Shown piece after piece: positions 1-11,639 of a stretch of 64,000 bases of DNA. Origin of the DNA: Artemia franciscana (lineage: Eukaryota > Arthropoda > Branchiopoda > Anostraca > Artemiidae). The position numbers and the translations under genes were made by a program. A model generated the notes under the pieces. The model was not told the DNA's origin and did not search any database. It worked only from the letters and a program-made list of their open reading frames with translations. The stretch spans positions 8,071,702 to 8,135,701 of the forward strand of contig NC_088873.1 of NCBI RefSeq assembly GCF_032884065.1, given 5' to 3'. Position 1 is the first letter of the stretch; each line of letters starts with the position of its first letter.

Positions 1-802
1 TGACGTTTCTTTCTAACGTGACCAGATTCGTCCTGCGCCCTTTTCATTGAATTTTTCCCCCATGGCATATTTCTCCAAGGAAAGATCCTCCCACATAGCC
101 CCCTCCCTCAACCCTACCCCCAAAACCAAAAAAAAATCCCCCTGAAAACGTCTGTACACTTCCCAATAACCATTATTATATGTAAACACTGGTTGAAGTT
201 TGTAACTTGCAACCCCTCCCCCAGGGACTGTGGGGGAGTAAGTCATCACCAAAAATATAGCTATTATGATTTTTGACTATGCTAAACAAAATGGCTAACT
301 CAAAATTTTGATCCGTTGACTTAGGGAAAAAAATGAGCGTGGGAGGGGGCCTAGATGCCCTCCAATTTTTTTGGTCACTTAAAAAGGGCACTAGAACTTT
401 TCATTTCCGTTAAAATGAGCCCTCTTGCGACATTCTAGGACCACTTGGTCGATACGATGACCCCTGGGAAAAAAAAACAAAATTCCACATTTTTGTAGAT
501 AGGAGCTTGAAACTTCTACAGTAGGGTTCTCTGATACGCTGAATCTGATGGTGTGATTTTCGTTAAGATTCTATGACTTCTAGGGGGCGTTTCCCCCTTA
601 TTTCTAAAATAACGCAAATTTTCTCTGGCTCGTAACTTTTGATGGGTAAGACTTAACTTGATGAAACTTATATATTTAAAATCAGCATTAAAATGCGATT
701 CTTTTGATGTAGGTATTGATATCAAAATTCCATTTTTTAGAGTTTTGGTTACTATTGAGCCGGATCGCTCCTTACTACAGTTCGTTACCACGAACTGTTC
801 GA
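1..802 (+). mobile_element. HLE copy 1, 3' portion (Helitron-like, non-autonomous)
   Basis: This is the downstream part of the dominant repeat family. It runs from the conserved block containing 'cctgcgcccttttcattgaa' near position 30 to the terminal hairpin ACAGTTCGT/ACGAACTGT near 778-799. Just before the hairpin is the inverted sub-terminal motif in the form ATCGCTCCTTACT. The 5' half lies outside the window or is lost. It encodes no credible protein, and the short ORFs across it are broken and shared with no known family. Bases 803-1018 after it show only AT-rich sequence. Confidence 0.8.
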
Positions 803-1018
803 ATATACTAAATTACGATTAAAATATAATGCTTTAGTAATACAACTATCGAAATACACAACAGAGAATTATGGAAAGCAGGTCACCCAGAATGCATTAT
901 ATTAAATACCTAACCTAACCACTTCTATATCTTAAATATTTAATTAAAATATACCTGAATAGTTACCACTTATCTCGCTCAGGCTAAGCTTATTATCTCC
1001 GAGTGGACACTGAAAAGT

Positions 1019-2890
1019 GAGCCGGGAGCGACCCGGCTCAATAGTAACCAAAACTCTAAAAACGGACCGTTGACACCAATAGTTACATCAAAAGAATCGC
1101 ACTTTGATGCTGATTTTAAATATATAAGTTTCATCAAGTTTAGTCTTACACATCAAAAGCTACGATCCTGAGAATATTTATCTTGTTTTAGAAAATAGGG
1201 GAAAACACCCCCTAAGAGTAATAGAATATTAACAAAAACCACCCCATCCAATTCAGCGTATTAGAGAACCCTACTGTAGAAGTTTCAAGCTTCCTTCAAC
1301 AAAAATGTGGAATTTTGTATTTTTTTTTTGCCAGAAGACGGATCACGGATGCGTGTTTATTTTTTTATTTTTTCACTGGTGATCGTGTTGACCCAGTTAT
1401 CCTAGAATGTCGCAAGAGGGTTCATTCTGACGGAAATCGAAAGTTCTGGTGTCCTTTGTAAGTGACCAAAAAATGAAGGGCACCTAGGCCCCCTCCCACG
1501 CACATTTCCCCCCCAAAGTCACTAAATCAAAACTTTGAGATAGCCATTCTGTTCAGCTTAGTCGAAACTCTAATAACTATGTCTTTTAGGATGACTTAAT
1601 CCCCCTCAGTCCCCGAGGGAGGGGCTGCAAGTTACAAACTTTGACCATTGCTTACTTATAGTAATTGTTGATTATGAAGTGTATAGACGTTTTGGGGGGG
1701 ACTTTTTTGCGTTGGGATGGGGGTGGTTCGCGGGGAAAAGGTTACGTAGGAGGATCTTTCCATGGAGGGATGTTTCATGAGGGAAGAGAATTTCCATGAA
1801 GGAGCGCAGGATTTACTAGCATTATTTAAAAAAAAAAATCAATGAGAAAATAAATCAATTTTTTTCAACTAGAAGTATGGAGCAGCATTAAAACTTAAAA
1901 CGAACATAAAATATTACGTATATAAAGAGGTTCGTCTCCTCCACAATACCTTGCTCTTTCCACTAAAGTATTTTTAGTAATTTAAAGTATTTATTCTAAG
2001 GCATTTGTGATTCAGGGATCCTTCTTAAAGATTTGGGACAAAATTCAAGCTTTAGAGTAAAGAACGAGATATTGACGAGGGGGTGAACCCCCTCATATAC
2101 GTAATAAAAAATACACAGACATAGAAGTTTGTTACGTTAGTTAATTCGTAAGGTGCGAAAGTCTATTACTAACTAAAACATTCGTAAATAAATAAAAATT
2201 CTAGTCGCATTTTTAAGCAGCCAAAAATTGCAGGGCAACTAGGCCTCCTCGCCCACCCTTTTTCTTATCAAAATCGTCCGATCAAAGCTATGAGAAAGCC
2301 ATTTAGCCTAAAATAATATGTAAATCTGTGTCTTAATTATTCATGTGCGGTGAGCCAAAATCAAAACATGCATTAATTAAAAAACGTTCAGGGATTAAAT
2401 AAAAAAACAAGTTTTTTAACTGTAAGTAAGGAGCAACATTAAAACTTAAAACGAACAGAAATTATTCCGTTTATAAAGGGGTTTATCCCTCCTCAACGCC
2501 TCACTCTTTACGCTAAAGTTTTTTATTGTTTTAAGGTAGAGTTGTGAGGAAGAGTCAAACTTTAGCGTAAAGAGCGAGGAACAAAATTCAAACTTTAGCG
2601 TAAAGAGCGAGGTATTGAAGAGGGGCAAACCCCCTCATATACTTAATAAAAATGTACGAATACAGAAGTTCTTTACGTAAGTTAATTCGGAAGTTACGTA
2701 TATCCATTACTATTAAAAACGTTCATAAATAAAGTTAAAAGTTCTATTGGCCTTTTTAAGAAACCAACAAAATTGGAGGGCGATTAGGTCCCTTCCCGCC
2801 CCTTTTTTAAGAAAAAAGTCTGATCACGATTTTTAGAAAATTAACATGCAGATTTCGTTTTAATTTTTCATGTACAATGAGCCAAACCAA
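1019..2890 (-). mobile_element. HLE copy 2, inverted, internally rearranged
   Basis: This copy is in reverse orientation relative to copy 1, so the two form a large inverted pair with about 200 bp between them. Read on the plus strand it starts at 'gagcgacccggctcaatag', without the terminal hairpin. It continues through the 3' block to about 1850, the second internal hairpin at about 1860-2100 (arms with CTTTACGCTAAAG-type cores), and the spacer at about 2100-2395. Hairpin-arm and spacer sequence then recur at about 2396-2885, so the 5' part is duplicated or nested. No coding capacity is seen. Confidence 0.75.
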
Positions 2891-3045
2891 AACCTTTTTA
2901 CGCTAAAGTTTAAGTCTTTCTTATAACTCTACTTTTAAAACAATAGAAAACTTTAGTGTAAAGAGCGGGGCGTTGAAGAGGGAACAGCCATGTTTATATA
3001 CGGAATAATTTCTCTTCCTTTCAAGTATTAATGTCGCTCTTGTTT
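2891..3045 (+). mobile_element. HLE internal-hairpin fragment
   Basis: This is the right half of the first internal hairpin of the HLE family. It is recognised by 'ttacgctaaagttt', a short loop, and 'actttagtgtaaagagcggg', followed by the arm that ends near 'atgtcgctcttg'. It is joined at both sides to other HLE pieces, so this part of the window is a mosaic. Confidence 0.65.
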
Positions 3046-4491
3046 TTTAAAACTTAAAACGAACAGAAATTACTCCGTATATGAAATGGGTTGTCCCCTC
3101 CGCAATGCCTTGCTCTTTACGCTAAAGTTTTTAATTGTTTTAAAAAGCGGGATTGTGGCAAAGAGTCAAACTTAAATCGTAAATCGTAAATCGCACTAAA
3201 TCGTAAGTTTTGTCCCAATTCTTTAAGAATGACCCCTGAATCTGAAAGGCCGTAGAGTAAATAGTTGAAATTATTAAAAACACTATAGCATAAAGAGCGA
3301 GGTATTAATCTCCTCCTAAATACCTCGCTCTTTATGCTAAAGTATTTTTAGAACCCCTCATATTCGTAATAATCTCTGTTTGTTTTAAGTTTCAATGCTA
3401 CTCCTTGCTTTCAATTGAAAAGACTTTTCCATGTTTATTTTTTCATTGTTTTTTTTATAGTAATTTTAGAAAATCCTGCGCCCTTTTCATTGAATTTCTG
3501 GTCCCCCATGACATATTTCTCCAAGAAAAGATCCTCCCACATAGCTCCCTTCCCTCAGCCCCACCCCCGAAACCAAAAAAAAGTCCCTGAAAACGCTGTA
3601 CACTTCCCAGTAACCATTATTATATGTAAACACTGGCCGAAGTTTGTAACTTGCGGCCCCTCCCCCAGGGGCTTTGGGGGAGTAAGTCGAAAGTAAAGCA
3701 GTTCAAAATAGCGATGATACCTTTTTATTGACAGTGAAATATAAAATTATTGAACTGGATATTTCGAACACATATACAGTGTTCATCATCAGCAGTAAAA
3801 CTCAATTACTACTAAAGTAATTTTACATTTACTGCTGATGATGAACACTGTATATGTGTTCGAAATATCCAGTTAAATAATTTTATATCTATTCACTGTC
3901 AAGAAAAATCCCTATTTTGAACTGTTTTACTTTCGTCATGGAAAGGCAGTGTGGTCTTCGAAGTTATCTACGGGGAGTAAGTCATTCCCAAAGACATAGT
4001 TTTTTGGAAAAAAAGACATAAATTTTGATCCGTTGACTTTGGAGAAAAAATGAGCTTGGGAGGGGGCCTAGGTGACCTCCAATTTTATGTCACTTAAAAA
4101 GGGCACTAGAACTTTTCATTTCCGTTAGAATGAGCCCTCTTGCGACATTCTAGGACCACTTGGTCGATACCATGACCCCTGGGAGAAAAAAACAAATAAA
4201 CACGCACCCGTGATTTGTCTTCTGGCAAAAAATACGAAATTCCAAATTTTTATAGATAGGAGCTCGAAACTTCTACAATAGGGCTGTAAAGGCAAAATAA
4301 GGCAAATTTTCTCAGGCTCGTAACTTTCGATGGGTAAGACTAAACTTGATTAAACTTATATATTTAAAATCAGCATTAAAATGCGATTCTTTTGATGTAG
4401 CTATTGATATCAAAATACCCATTTTTTAGAGTTTTGGTTGCTATTGAGCCGGGTCGCTCCTTACTACAGTTCGTTACCACGAACTGTTTGA
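3046..4491 (+). mobile_element. HLE copy 3, interrupted by a Penelope-like insert
   Basis: This copy contains the left arm of hairpin 1 (from 'aaaacttaaaacgaacag'), hairpin 2 (about 3270-3410), the long 3' spacer and an intact 3' terminus with the stem ACAGTTCGT/ACGAACTGT. It ends TTTGA at 4491 and is followed by T, as in most copies. At 3677-3983 the spacer is split by a separate insertion flanked by a 12-bp direct repeat. Removing that insert restores the spacer found in other copies. Confidence 0.8.
3689..3971. mobile_element. Penelope-like retroelement fragment: inverted dimer with hammerhead-like cores
   Basis: This is an insertion inside HLE copy 3, flanked by the direct repeat GGGGAGTAAGTC (3677-3688 and 3972-3983). 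Positions 3689-3934 form a near-perfect inverted repeat with arms of about 110 nt and a short centre near 3801-3820. Each arm, read toward its outer end, carries CTGATGA, then a stem GAACAC/GTGTTC with a 7-nt loop, then GAAA (3835-3865 on plus; the mirror lies at about 3766-3796 on minus). That is the order of a type I hammerhead ribozyme core. A 37-bp tail (3935-3971) follows. Hammerhead motifs are known in Penelope-like elements, and such elements have 5'-truncated, often inverted insertions with target duplications of this size. There is one unpaired T between CTGATGA and helix II. No GIY-YIG/RT coding part is present. A short match to the tail occurs at about 4845-4875. Confidence 0.55.
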
Positions 4492-4894
4492 TATAAAAAA
4501 AACTTGTTTTTTATATTTAATTTGATGAAAACCGGGTCAGTAGGCAAGCCAAGTCAATCGTTAAGCAGAGAATTCTTGCCCATTATAATCGGTGAATGGT
4601 ATTTCATTTATTCTGGCCTTTTGTTTTGTTTATTTGATTCAGAGTTTCTTCTGTCCTGTTTGTGGTTACTTCAAAACGTATTTTTTCTTCCTTTTTTTTT
4701 CAGCACTAAAGAGGGTTTGGCGGAGGCCCTTGTCAAAATATCTGCTTGTTTTCACTTCCTTTCGTTCCACTGGTTGACATTACCCTCAGTTTTTCTTGGC
4801 CATTTAATGTTGTTTTTCATCTATTATTCTTCTTCTTTATCATACGTCATGTATAGCCAGTGTGGTCTTAGAATATATTTATGAAAAACTATTT
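4492..4894. other. Unassigned AT-rich stretch
   Basis: The first 30 bases resemble an HLE hairpin/spacer junction. The stretch 4845-4875 (with 'ccagtgtggtctta') resembles the tail of the Penelope-like insert at 3935-3965. A 126-codon open frame spans 4504-4884, but it is pyrimidine-driven (F/L-rich) and has no recognisable domain, so I do not call a gene. Confidence 0.4.
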
Positions 4895-5400
4895 AATCTA
4901 AGGAACAATGTATTGATCTTGTTGAAGCCAAACGCAAATGGTAACCCTGGAAGCTCGCAACAGACCGATAAGTATCAAGGCGTAGTTATTTTGACAGTTA
5001 TGTCAATTAATTGGGAAAACAATTTTTTTTGGCCCCACCCCCCTTGATTTTGAAAAATACCTTTGTCCTTTGGTGTTTTCACTAAAAATGTTTTTTTGGG
5101 GGTTTTATTAAAAAATTGAAAAAACAAGACTGTCCCCCTAGACTTCGAAAATTACATTTCTACCTCTCACCCAGTTTCCTTAAAGACACATCGCTTTTAA
5201 ACACAAAGGTTTAGAATAAGTAGTATTTCAAACAAAAAATTTAAAGGAGTGAATAGATATTATTTCTAAATATGCGTTAAAAAAAGCACCTCACCCCATG
5301 TATGACCTTAAGTCAGGTAAATTCAAGTGATGATGCCATTTGGATGTGGCTCTTCCCTCTGGAGTGTTCAGTTTTTTTCTTATCATCCAATTTAAGGCAG
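4895..5400 (+). repeat. Dispersed repeat B, copy 1
   Basis: This segment of about 500 bp is alignable by eye to 19026-19565 in the same orientation. Shared blocks include 'ttgatcttgttgaagcca' versus 'ttgattttgttgaatgaagcc', a 'cacagttatgtcaa'-type block, a C-rich run before 'ttgattttga', and the end 'ggctcttccctctggagtg'. No coding frame spans it. It is either an unclassified dispersed element or a piece of a larger one. Confidence 0.6.
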
Positions 5401-5445
5401 CCTGCTTACGTGTTATTGCAACCACACTCTGTTCTTGCTATGTAA

Positions 5446-6507
5446 TTAAATAAAAAAAAAGTTTTTTTTTTTTTTAACTGACCCCTGAATGACAAAGGCC
5501 GTTTAATTAGAATAGGTCTTTTGAAGTTTCTAAAAATATTTCAGCGTAAAGAGCGAGGTATGAGGAGGGGACGAGCTCCTCATATAATTAATAATTTCTG
5601 TTCGTTTTAAGTTTTAATGTGCTCCTTGCTTTCAGTTGAAAAAACTTGTTTTTTAAAATTTAATTTCGCATTGTTTTTTTTTAAATAATGCTGGAAAATC
5701 CAGAGCCCCCTTCATGGAAACTCTCTTCACCCATGATAAATTCCGCAATGGAAAGATCCTACCATGTAACCTCCTCCTACCAACCCTCCTCCCCCACTAG
5801 AAAAATCCCCTGAAAACGTCTGTATACTTCCCAATAACCAATACTACACGTAAACAATAGGCATAATTCATAACTTAAAGCCCTTCTCGCGGGGACTTTG
5901 GGGGATAAAGTCGTCCCAAAAGACATAGTTATTAGATGTTTCGACTATGCTGAACAAAATGGCTATCACAAAATTTTGATCCGTTGACTTCGGGATTAAA
6001 CGAGCGTGTGAGGGGGCCTAGCTGCTCCTCAATTTTCTGTTAGCTTAAAAAGAGCACTATAAATTTTAATTTTCGTTAGAATAAGCCCTCTTTCTACATT
6101 CTAGGACCACTGGGTTGATTCGATCACCCCTGGGGAATAAACAAATAAACACTCATCCGTAGTCTTTCCTCTGGCGAAATACAAAACTCCATATTTTTCC
6201 AGATAGGAGCTTGAAACCTCTACAGCAGGGTTCTATGATACGCTGAATTTGATAATGTGATTTTCATTAAGATTCTAGGATTTTTAGGGGGTATTTCCCC
6301 CTTTTTTCGAAAATATGGCAAATTTGTTCAGGCTCTTAACTTTTGACGGGGAAGACTAAACTTGATGAAACTTATATATGTAAAATCAGCATAATAATCC
6401 TATTCTTTTGATGTATCTATTGGTATCAAAACTCCATCTTTTAAAGTTTCGGTTACTATTGAGACGGGTCGCTCCTTACTTACAGTTTGCTGCCACAAAC
6501 TGTTTGA
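5446..6507 (+). mobile_element. HLE copy 4 (deleted 5' part)
   Basis: The copy starts TTAAATAAAA after an A, as other copies do. Hairpin 1, spacer 1 and the left arm of hairpin 2 are missing: the start runs directly into 'aactgacccctgaatg'. The remaining hairpin-2 arm is followed by the 3' spacer and a diverged terminal hairpin with stem CAGTTTG/CAAACTG, ending TTTGA. The base after it is A rather than T, so this end has mutated or the flank has changed. Confidence 0.75.
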
Positions 6508-7589
6508 AACACGGTCAGATGATTTTAATTTAGACTCGATTGAATTTAAAGATTTAATTTAATGTAACGATTTAATTTAAACTGAGGAAAAGTGTTCCTC
6601 AGTTTAGTTATGCTAGAAAAAAGGCACCAAAAGATCAGTGCTAAACACAACTCTCGTAAGTTCTGCTAGCCCAATAGCCCCAGTTTTTCCACTCGAGGCA
6701 TGGCACCAAAAGTGTCGTTTTGAGTGTCATTTGGATGTTGCAGATGGTGGAATTCATATGAAGAACGCGGAATTCATATGAGCAATATCTTTTACATGCG
6801 CTATTAAAAATATGTTTACGAAGCTAGACTTCTAGTGCCATACCTGTAGAAATGGCACAGTGCCATTTCAGTACCGTGTGGCACTTTCAAATGGCGGAAT
6901 TTACAAAAAGCAGATAGATATGAGGTATAGATTTTAAATGATCCATTAAGCCTGTATCTACGATGTTCTGGTAACTCGCTACCCTGAAAAACAAAAACAA
7001 AACAAAACGGGAGACAGAACAGTTTTACCGATTCAAAAAAGTGATTTTCCTTGTTGTTCAAGGAGGGAAACTGTAATTTCCCCGTATTTCGATTCTCCAC
7101 TTTCGACCATGCCGATTCCAATGGTAAACTTTTCATTTTGATGTGATGGCATTTTCGAGGGGTTTCAGGTTTTCTTAAATCACCATAAAAAATTTTCGAA
7201 ATAAACTCTTACTTTTAAGACAAACCGACATAATAGATACCATCCCTGAATCAGTGTCAGGTGGCAATTTTGTTTCATTGACAGTATTTTACAAACACAT
7301 TTTCTAACTTTTGGTTATTATGGGCTGTTGTTTGCTCCTTATTAGGTCGCAGCTACAGCTGCAACCATGATTTTGTTCCTTCTAGTCTAGAGAATCAAAG
7401 ACTGTCTCTATTCTGGGAAATTACATGCCATCTTTTATCATCACTAAATTTAGCCCTCTGAAATCTCCGTGACACCTCCAAGTGTCATCTTTCTTTCTTA
7501 CTGTTACCAGTGGAAAACACCATAAGCTAACTCTTTCCTTAATCGCCCACTCTCCATTTCCTAAATCTGGTCGTCGAGCCAAGATCTTA
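6508..7589. other. No recognisable gene or repeat
   Basis: This is mixed-composition sequence. A short direct repeat 'ggaattcatatgag/aag' lies at about 6750-6782. Open frames are under 110 codons without recognisable motifs. The right end (from about 7440) may be 3' untranslated sequence of the adjacent minus-strand retrotransposon. Confidence 0.35.
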
Positions 7590-8850
7590 AGTAATAGGGG
7601 CTCTTTTTGATTGGCAATCCTTTAGTAGGTATTTTGTGTGTAATTAGGTGCGACAACCCGTATTCTGCTAAAGCCTCCCTCTATCGATTCAATCTATTAA
7701 GTGCCTTCGTCTTTACATCCCCCCAGGAAGTTCCCATTCCCTTTAAATCTTTATTTATGACACCCTCCCATCCCTGACGAGGACGACTTGCTTTCTGTTT
7801 ATCCCTAGAAGGACGATCTTCAGCAATCTGTCATCCTTCATCCATAGAACGTGGCCTAGCCATCTTAACCTTTCTTTCATTATAGCCCTAGAAAGCAGGA
7901 ATGAACCAATTTTTTTTTTTACAGCCTACTGTTTGAAATACAGTCAGTCAGCCTGGTTCTCAAAACAATCCGTAGGCAATTTCTCTGGAAAACATATAGT
8001 AAATTTTCGTCTGCTTTTCGGAGCGCCCATGCTTCAGAGCCATTTTTGACCACTGTCATCACTGTAGCTTCCAGTATTCTAATCTTAGTTTGCAGAATTA
8101 TCTTCCTATTCTTCTAAACTTTGTCTAACTGTGAAAAAAAACCCTGAGCCTTAGCTATTCTACTTTTAACATCTTCACTGCTCCCACCGTCATGACTAAT
8201 AATACTACCAAGGTAAGTGAAGCTGCCAACCTAATCAATCTTTTCGTTACCCAACATCACCTTTTCATCTTCACTTATTCCTAGCCTTAGTGACTTGGTC
8301 TTCTTAACATTAATTTTCGAGGCTATTCTATTACCCTGAACTCACAAAGCCTCTAAAAGCTCATTTGTTTTGCTCACACTTTCATCTAATATGCTTAAAT
8401 CTTCAGCATAATCTAAGTCCAGGAGAGTTTTTCCTCCCCGCTTGATTCCGTGGTCTCCCATTGCCTTTCCTGTGCTCCTTAAGACAAAGTCTATCAAAAT
8501 AATCCATCTAAAGGGGGATAGAACACAACCCTGCTTAACTCCTGATTTAATACAAAACCAGCTGCTAACCTCATTTCCTACCTTAACCGCAGCAGTATTA
8601 TTCTCGTACACAACACTAATCACTTTAATGTATTTGTCTGGTATATTATATAAAGATAAAACTCTTCTATCAACAGGATTTATTGCTTGCTAATATAAAA
8701 ACTGAAAAGAAAACTGAAGATCAAAGGCGTTTGACAACTAAGGCACTTGTCAATTATTAACCTAAGAGTGAGAATTGGGTTGACACATCCTCTACCTTTT
8801 CTAAAACCGCACTGTTCTTCTCTTAAAACTTTTTCTACATATGGTTCTAT
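7590..8850 (-). mobile_element. Non-LTR retrotransposon fragment, RT domain (5'-truncated, broken)
   Basis: This is the minus-strand remnant of a LINE reverse transcriptase. Reading 5' to 3' on minus, about 8840-8700 encodes LREEQCGFRKGRG and ILTLRLIIDKCLSCQTP (fingers). After a frameshift near 8690, 8623-8342 encodes GVKQGCVLSPF followed by LDLDYAEDLSI, where the active-site YADD appears as YAED. About 8100-7900 encodes the C-terminal region ending in a block nearly identical in DNA to 42690-42810 of the plus-strand LINE. The 3' end past 7700 differs from that LINE (no GGCGGCTTGG block), so it is a related but distinct subfamily. It is non-functional. Confidence 0.85.
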
Positions 8851-8924
8851 AAACTTCAGAGGTGGCTCATTTGATTGGACATCAGAATATCTAGCGGCCT
8901 CTTTAAGGGTCAAAATGTAACCAG

Positions 8925-9469
8925 AGGGCAACTAGCCCCCCCCCCCTCGTTCTCTTTTCCTCAAATGCGTCCGATAGAACTTTTGATATAGCCATTTTGT
9001 TCAAAATAGTCCAAAGATGATACAAAAAGGCCATCAGGTCTGACCCAAGCCCCAAAGCCTAGGGGTAAAGGTTGTAAGTTACTCCCCAGGGACATAAAAT
9101 GTTTTTATGGAAGGAATGGTCGTATAAACATTAGACAAGGCTCATTTCATTGGGATTAAACTTTTTGTTCCCTTTTAAGAGTCAGAGGTAATGGTGGACA
9201 GCCAGCACACTCCCTCCCCCCCGGCCAGCCCTTTCGCAAAATACATCAAATCAAAATTTGAAGAGAGCTATTTTGTTCAGCATTGTTGACAGGTCAATTA
9301 ATTATGTCTTTGGGTATGTCATCCCCACAGCTCTCAGGACAAGGGCTGTAAGTGAGACAATTCGTCCATTATTTACTCATAGTATTTATTGAGAAAGGTG
9401 GGCATGTTTGACTTTTACTCTCTAAAAAGACGTGGAACATTCAAGTGAGCCTTTGAGAGAATTTTGAAT
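8925..9469 (+). repeat. Dispersed repeat C, copy 1
   Basis: This stretch is similar in order and wording to 21320-21740: a C-run, then 'ctcaaatgcgtccgat' versus 'ccaaacgcatccgat', then 'tagccattttgttcaaaatagtcc', then the 'gtttttatggaagga' block. Parts also resemble the HLE 3' spacer at a distance ('gatagccattttgttca'), so it may be an old relative. No coding frame is present. Confidence 0.55.
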
Positions 9470-10225
9470 GCTGAACTAAATCAACACATGTTATGTGCCT
9501 ACGGGTTGTCAAAAAGGCGTAACTCAGGAATGACTTTCTAACTACTTGGAACTTTCAGTAAATGATAAGCTTTTGCTCAATCAATTGAGCAAAAAGGCAA
9601 TATTTGCATGCTACCACTACTATAATCTCCGCTACTACTGCTGCTACCACTACTACTTCTAGTAGAATTACCGCTTCTGTAGCGAGTGCTACACTAAATA
9701 AAAACATCCTATGTGCATACAGATTGCCGATAAAGGCGTATCAGCAATCTTTTTGGAACGGCTTACCGTACGAATATGAAATTTCTGGGGCATCATGAGT
9801 GGGATATTCAACTGACCAAAAGGCTAGGTTTACCAGCTATCACTGCTGTTACTGTTGCCTTTACTGCTGTTACTAGTAAGACTACAACGTAACTGCTGCA
9901 GCTACTATTCCTGTTACTACCACTACGACTATGATACTGGTACTATTTAGGCTACGGGTATGAAGAGTTAAATTTTACAGAATATTGAGAGGAAATTTGA
10001 ACTAAATAATAAAACAGACTAAGTGCGTGCAGATTTTCAATAGGGCCTATCTTTAGAATGGATTTGGGTATTAAATTCGATTGCTTAAAGGGGAAGATCA
10101 ATTAACCAAAAGGTAATATATGCACGCCACTACTTACACTTCTAACACTGCAACTTTTACTGCTACTTCTGCAACTACTATTACTACTGCTGCTATCATT
10201 GCTACTAAACTGTTCCAAATGCTTC
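9470..10225 (+). repeat. Degenerate satellite with (CTA/CTG)n-like triplet cores
   Basis: About three units of 220-290 bp. Each unit opens with 'caaYtgaNcaaaaaggYaat' followed by 'tgcaYgc' (about 9575, 9812 and 10103). A block of imperfect ACTACTGCTACT-type triplets follows (9609-9670, 9840-9950, 10130-10210). Each then has a unique-looking part with 'aactaaataa', a 'tgtgcatacag'-type block and 'gcgtatcagcaat'-type words. A leading partial unit lies at 9470-9580. The Thr/Ala-rich open frame at 9604-9798 is produced by the triplets and is not a gene. Confidence 0.6.
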
Positions 10226-10545
10226 TTCAGTTACAGGTACTTTTAAGACTAAGAGTATTATCACCTTAATACTCTCAGTTTGTTTGGATTTGTAACTCCC
10301 TGTGGTGAGCTTCCTCTCGGTCCAAATGGGTCTCTAACTAGTGGGTGGGGCGCTGCGGGGAGAGTTCTGTCTGCACCCACCTGTTACAGCGGAAGGGGCC
10401 TGGGCTTCAGAGAGAGCTAAAATGCTAAAATGACCTTTTGAAAGAAACGAGTATTTCATTTTTTTAAGGAATTTCAGTGTTTTGTATTAGGAAATTTAAA
10501 TTTTTGATGTTTTTGCATTATAAGTTTAAGTTCTAGTATTTTACT
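10226..10545. other. No gene seen
   Basis: A small imperfect inverted repeat 'aagagtattatcacc...aatactct' lies at about 10250-10280, and a locally GC-richer patch at 10310-10420. The remainder is AT-rich. Confidence 0.4.
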
Positions 10546-11402
10546 ATGAAGGCGCATATTAATAAACTCGAGGCAACAGTGTCAAGGAATCTCGGCTGTT
10601 TGCATAGAGTAAAGTTCTTTTTTCCTTACCAAATAATGAGAAAATTATATTTTTCATTAGTGGAATGCTATTTTCAATATTGCCCGACCGTTTGGATGCT
10701 GACATTCCATTCACATTTACGAAGACTCCAAATTGTCCAACACAAGGCAATAAGAATCCTGGACCTTTTTTTTTAACACACCTTAGGAAGACAAAAGAAT
10801 TATCTGAAATTAAAACATCATTTTTATTTCTTGATATTCTTCATTTACAACAAATTTTTCACCTTAATATAGGCACATGGTTTTTAGAAATCCAACGTTT
10901 TTTCAATAAAATGAAACTCTTGGTTGAAAATAAACATAGCCATTTATCAAGAGCAAGGAATAAGTTTCTTCTTCCTTTTATTACAAATGAGAGATCAAGA
11001 CTAAGTTTAAGATATTAAATTACTGAGATTGCAAATAAATATAAACTACTTGATTTAATAAATGAGTCACCATCACTCTATACATACAAAAAGAAATTGA
11101 GAGATAGTTCTTTCTGCCTATAGTAGTGGGGACTGAATGCAATGTGATTTATTTATAAGTTAGTTTATAAGTCCCATCCGTGTCTACGAGTCGATTTTTT
11201 TCCCTGCTCCTTCTCTCTCTCTCTCTCTCTGTCTCTCTATCTCTTTCTCTCTTTTGTATGTACTCCGTGTGAGCTATTGAGGTGTAATTCCTTCTTCTTT
11301 TTTCTCTCTCTATTGTTAAAGGAGACAAAACGAGTTGCGTCCCTATCTCCTTTGTATAAGATTTATGTATATCGTTTCTTGTTTAATAAAGTCAAATAAA
11401 AA
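10546..11402 (+). mobile_element. CR1/Jockey-like retrotransposon, ORF2 C-terminus plus 3' UTR (broken)
   Basis: Plus-strand codons from 10546 encode the post-RT region, with NKLEATVSRNLGCLHRVKFF, LYFSLVECYFQYC and LRRLQIVQHKAIRIL, a pattern typical of the C-terminus of CR1/Jockey-type ORF2. A frameshift at the T-run near 10768-10776 moves the reading to the frame that continues LRKTKELSEIKTSFLFL. An in-frame TAA at 11016 interrupts it, and the frame then reads ITEIANKYKLLDLINE to a stop at 11121-11123. The 3' UTR includes a (CT)n tract at about 11212-11250 and ends with 'aataaagtcaaataaaaaa'. It is 5'-truncated and dead. Confidence 0.8.
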
Positions 11403-11639
11403 ACTATGATAATTTTCGCTTCTTTTAACATTTTTATATTGTGAATTTAAATTTGTAACATTTTACTATGACAAATTGTTAGTTTTTACTGTTTTTGTTT
11501 TACCGTCTTGCCAAAGATAGCATTATTGAAAAATTTATAAAGCTCGCTTTTAGTTTATAAGAAGTTTGAGCTCTTCTCCATAAAATGATCGATATAACAC
11601 TGAATATATGGAGCTTAAAAAAAATAAATCGAAAGAAAG

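Noticed and set aside
4504-4884. 126-codon open frame
   Set aside because: Phe/Leu/Ser-rich composition from T-rich DNA, no domain, and it overlaps a Penelope-like tail match.
8342-8931. Functional reverse transcriptase gene
   Set aside because: Frame broken near 8690, active-site YADD altered to YAED, and N-terminal endonuclease absent.
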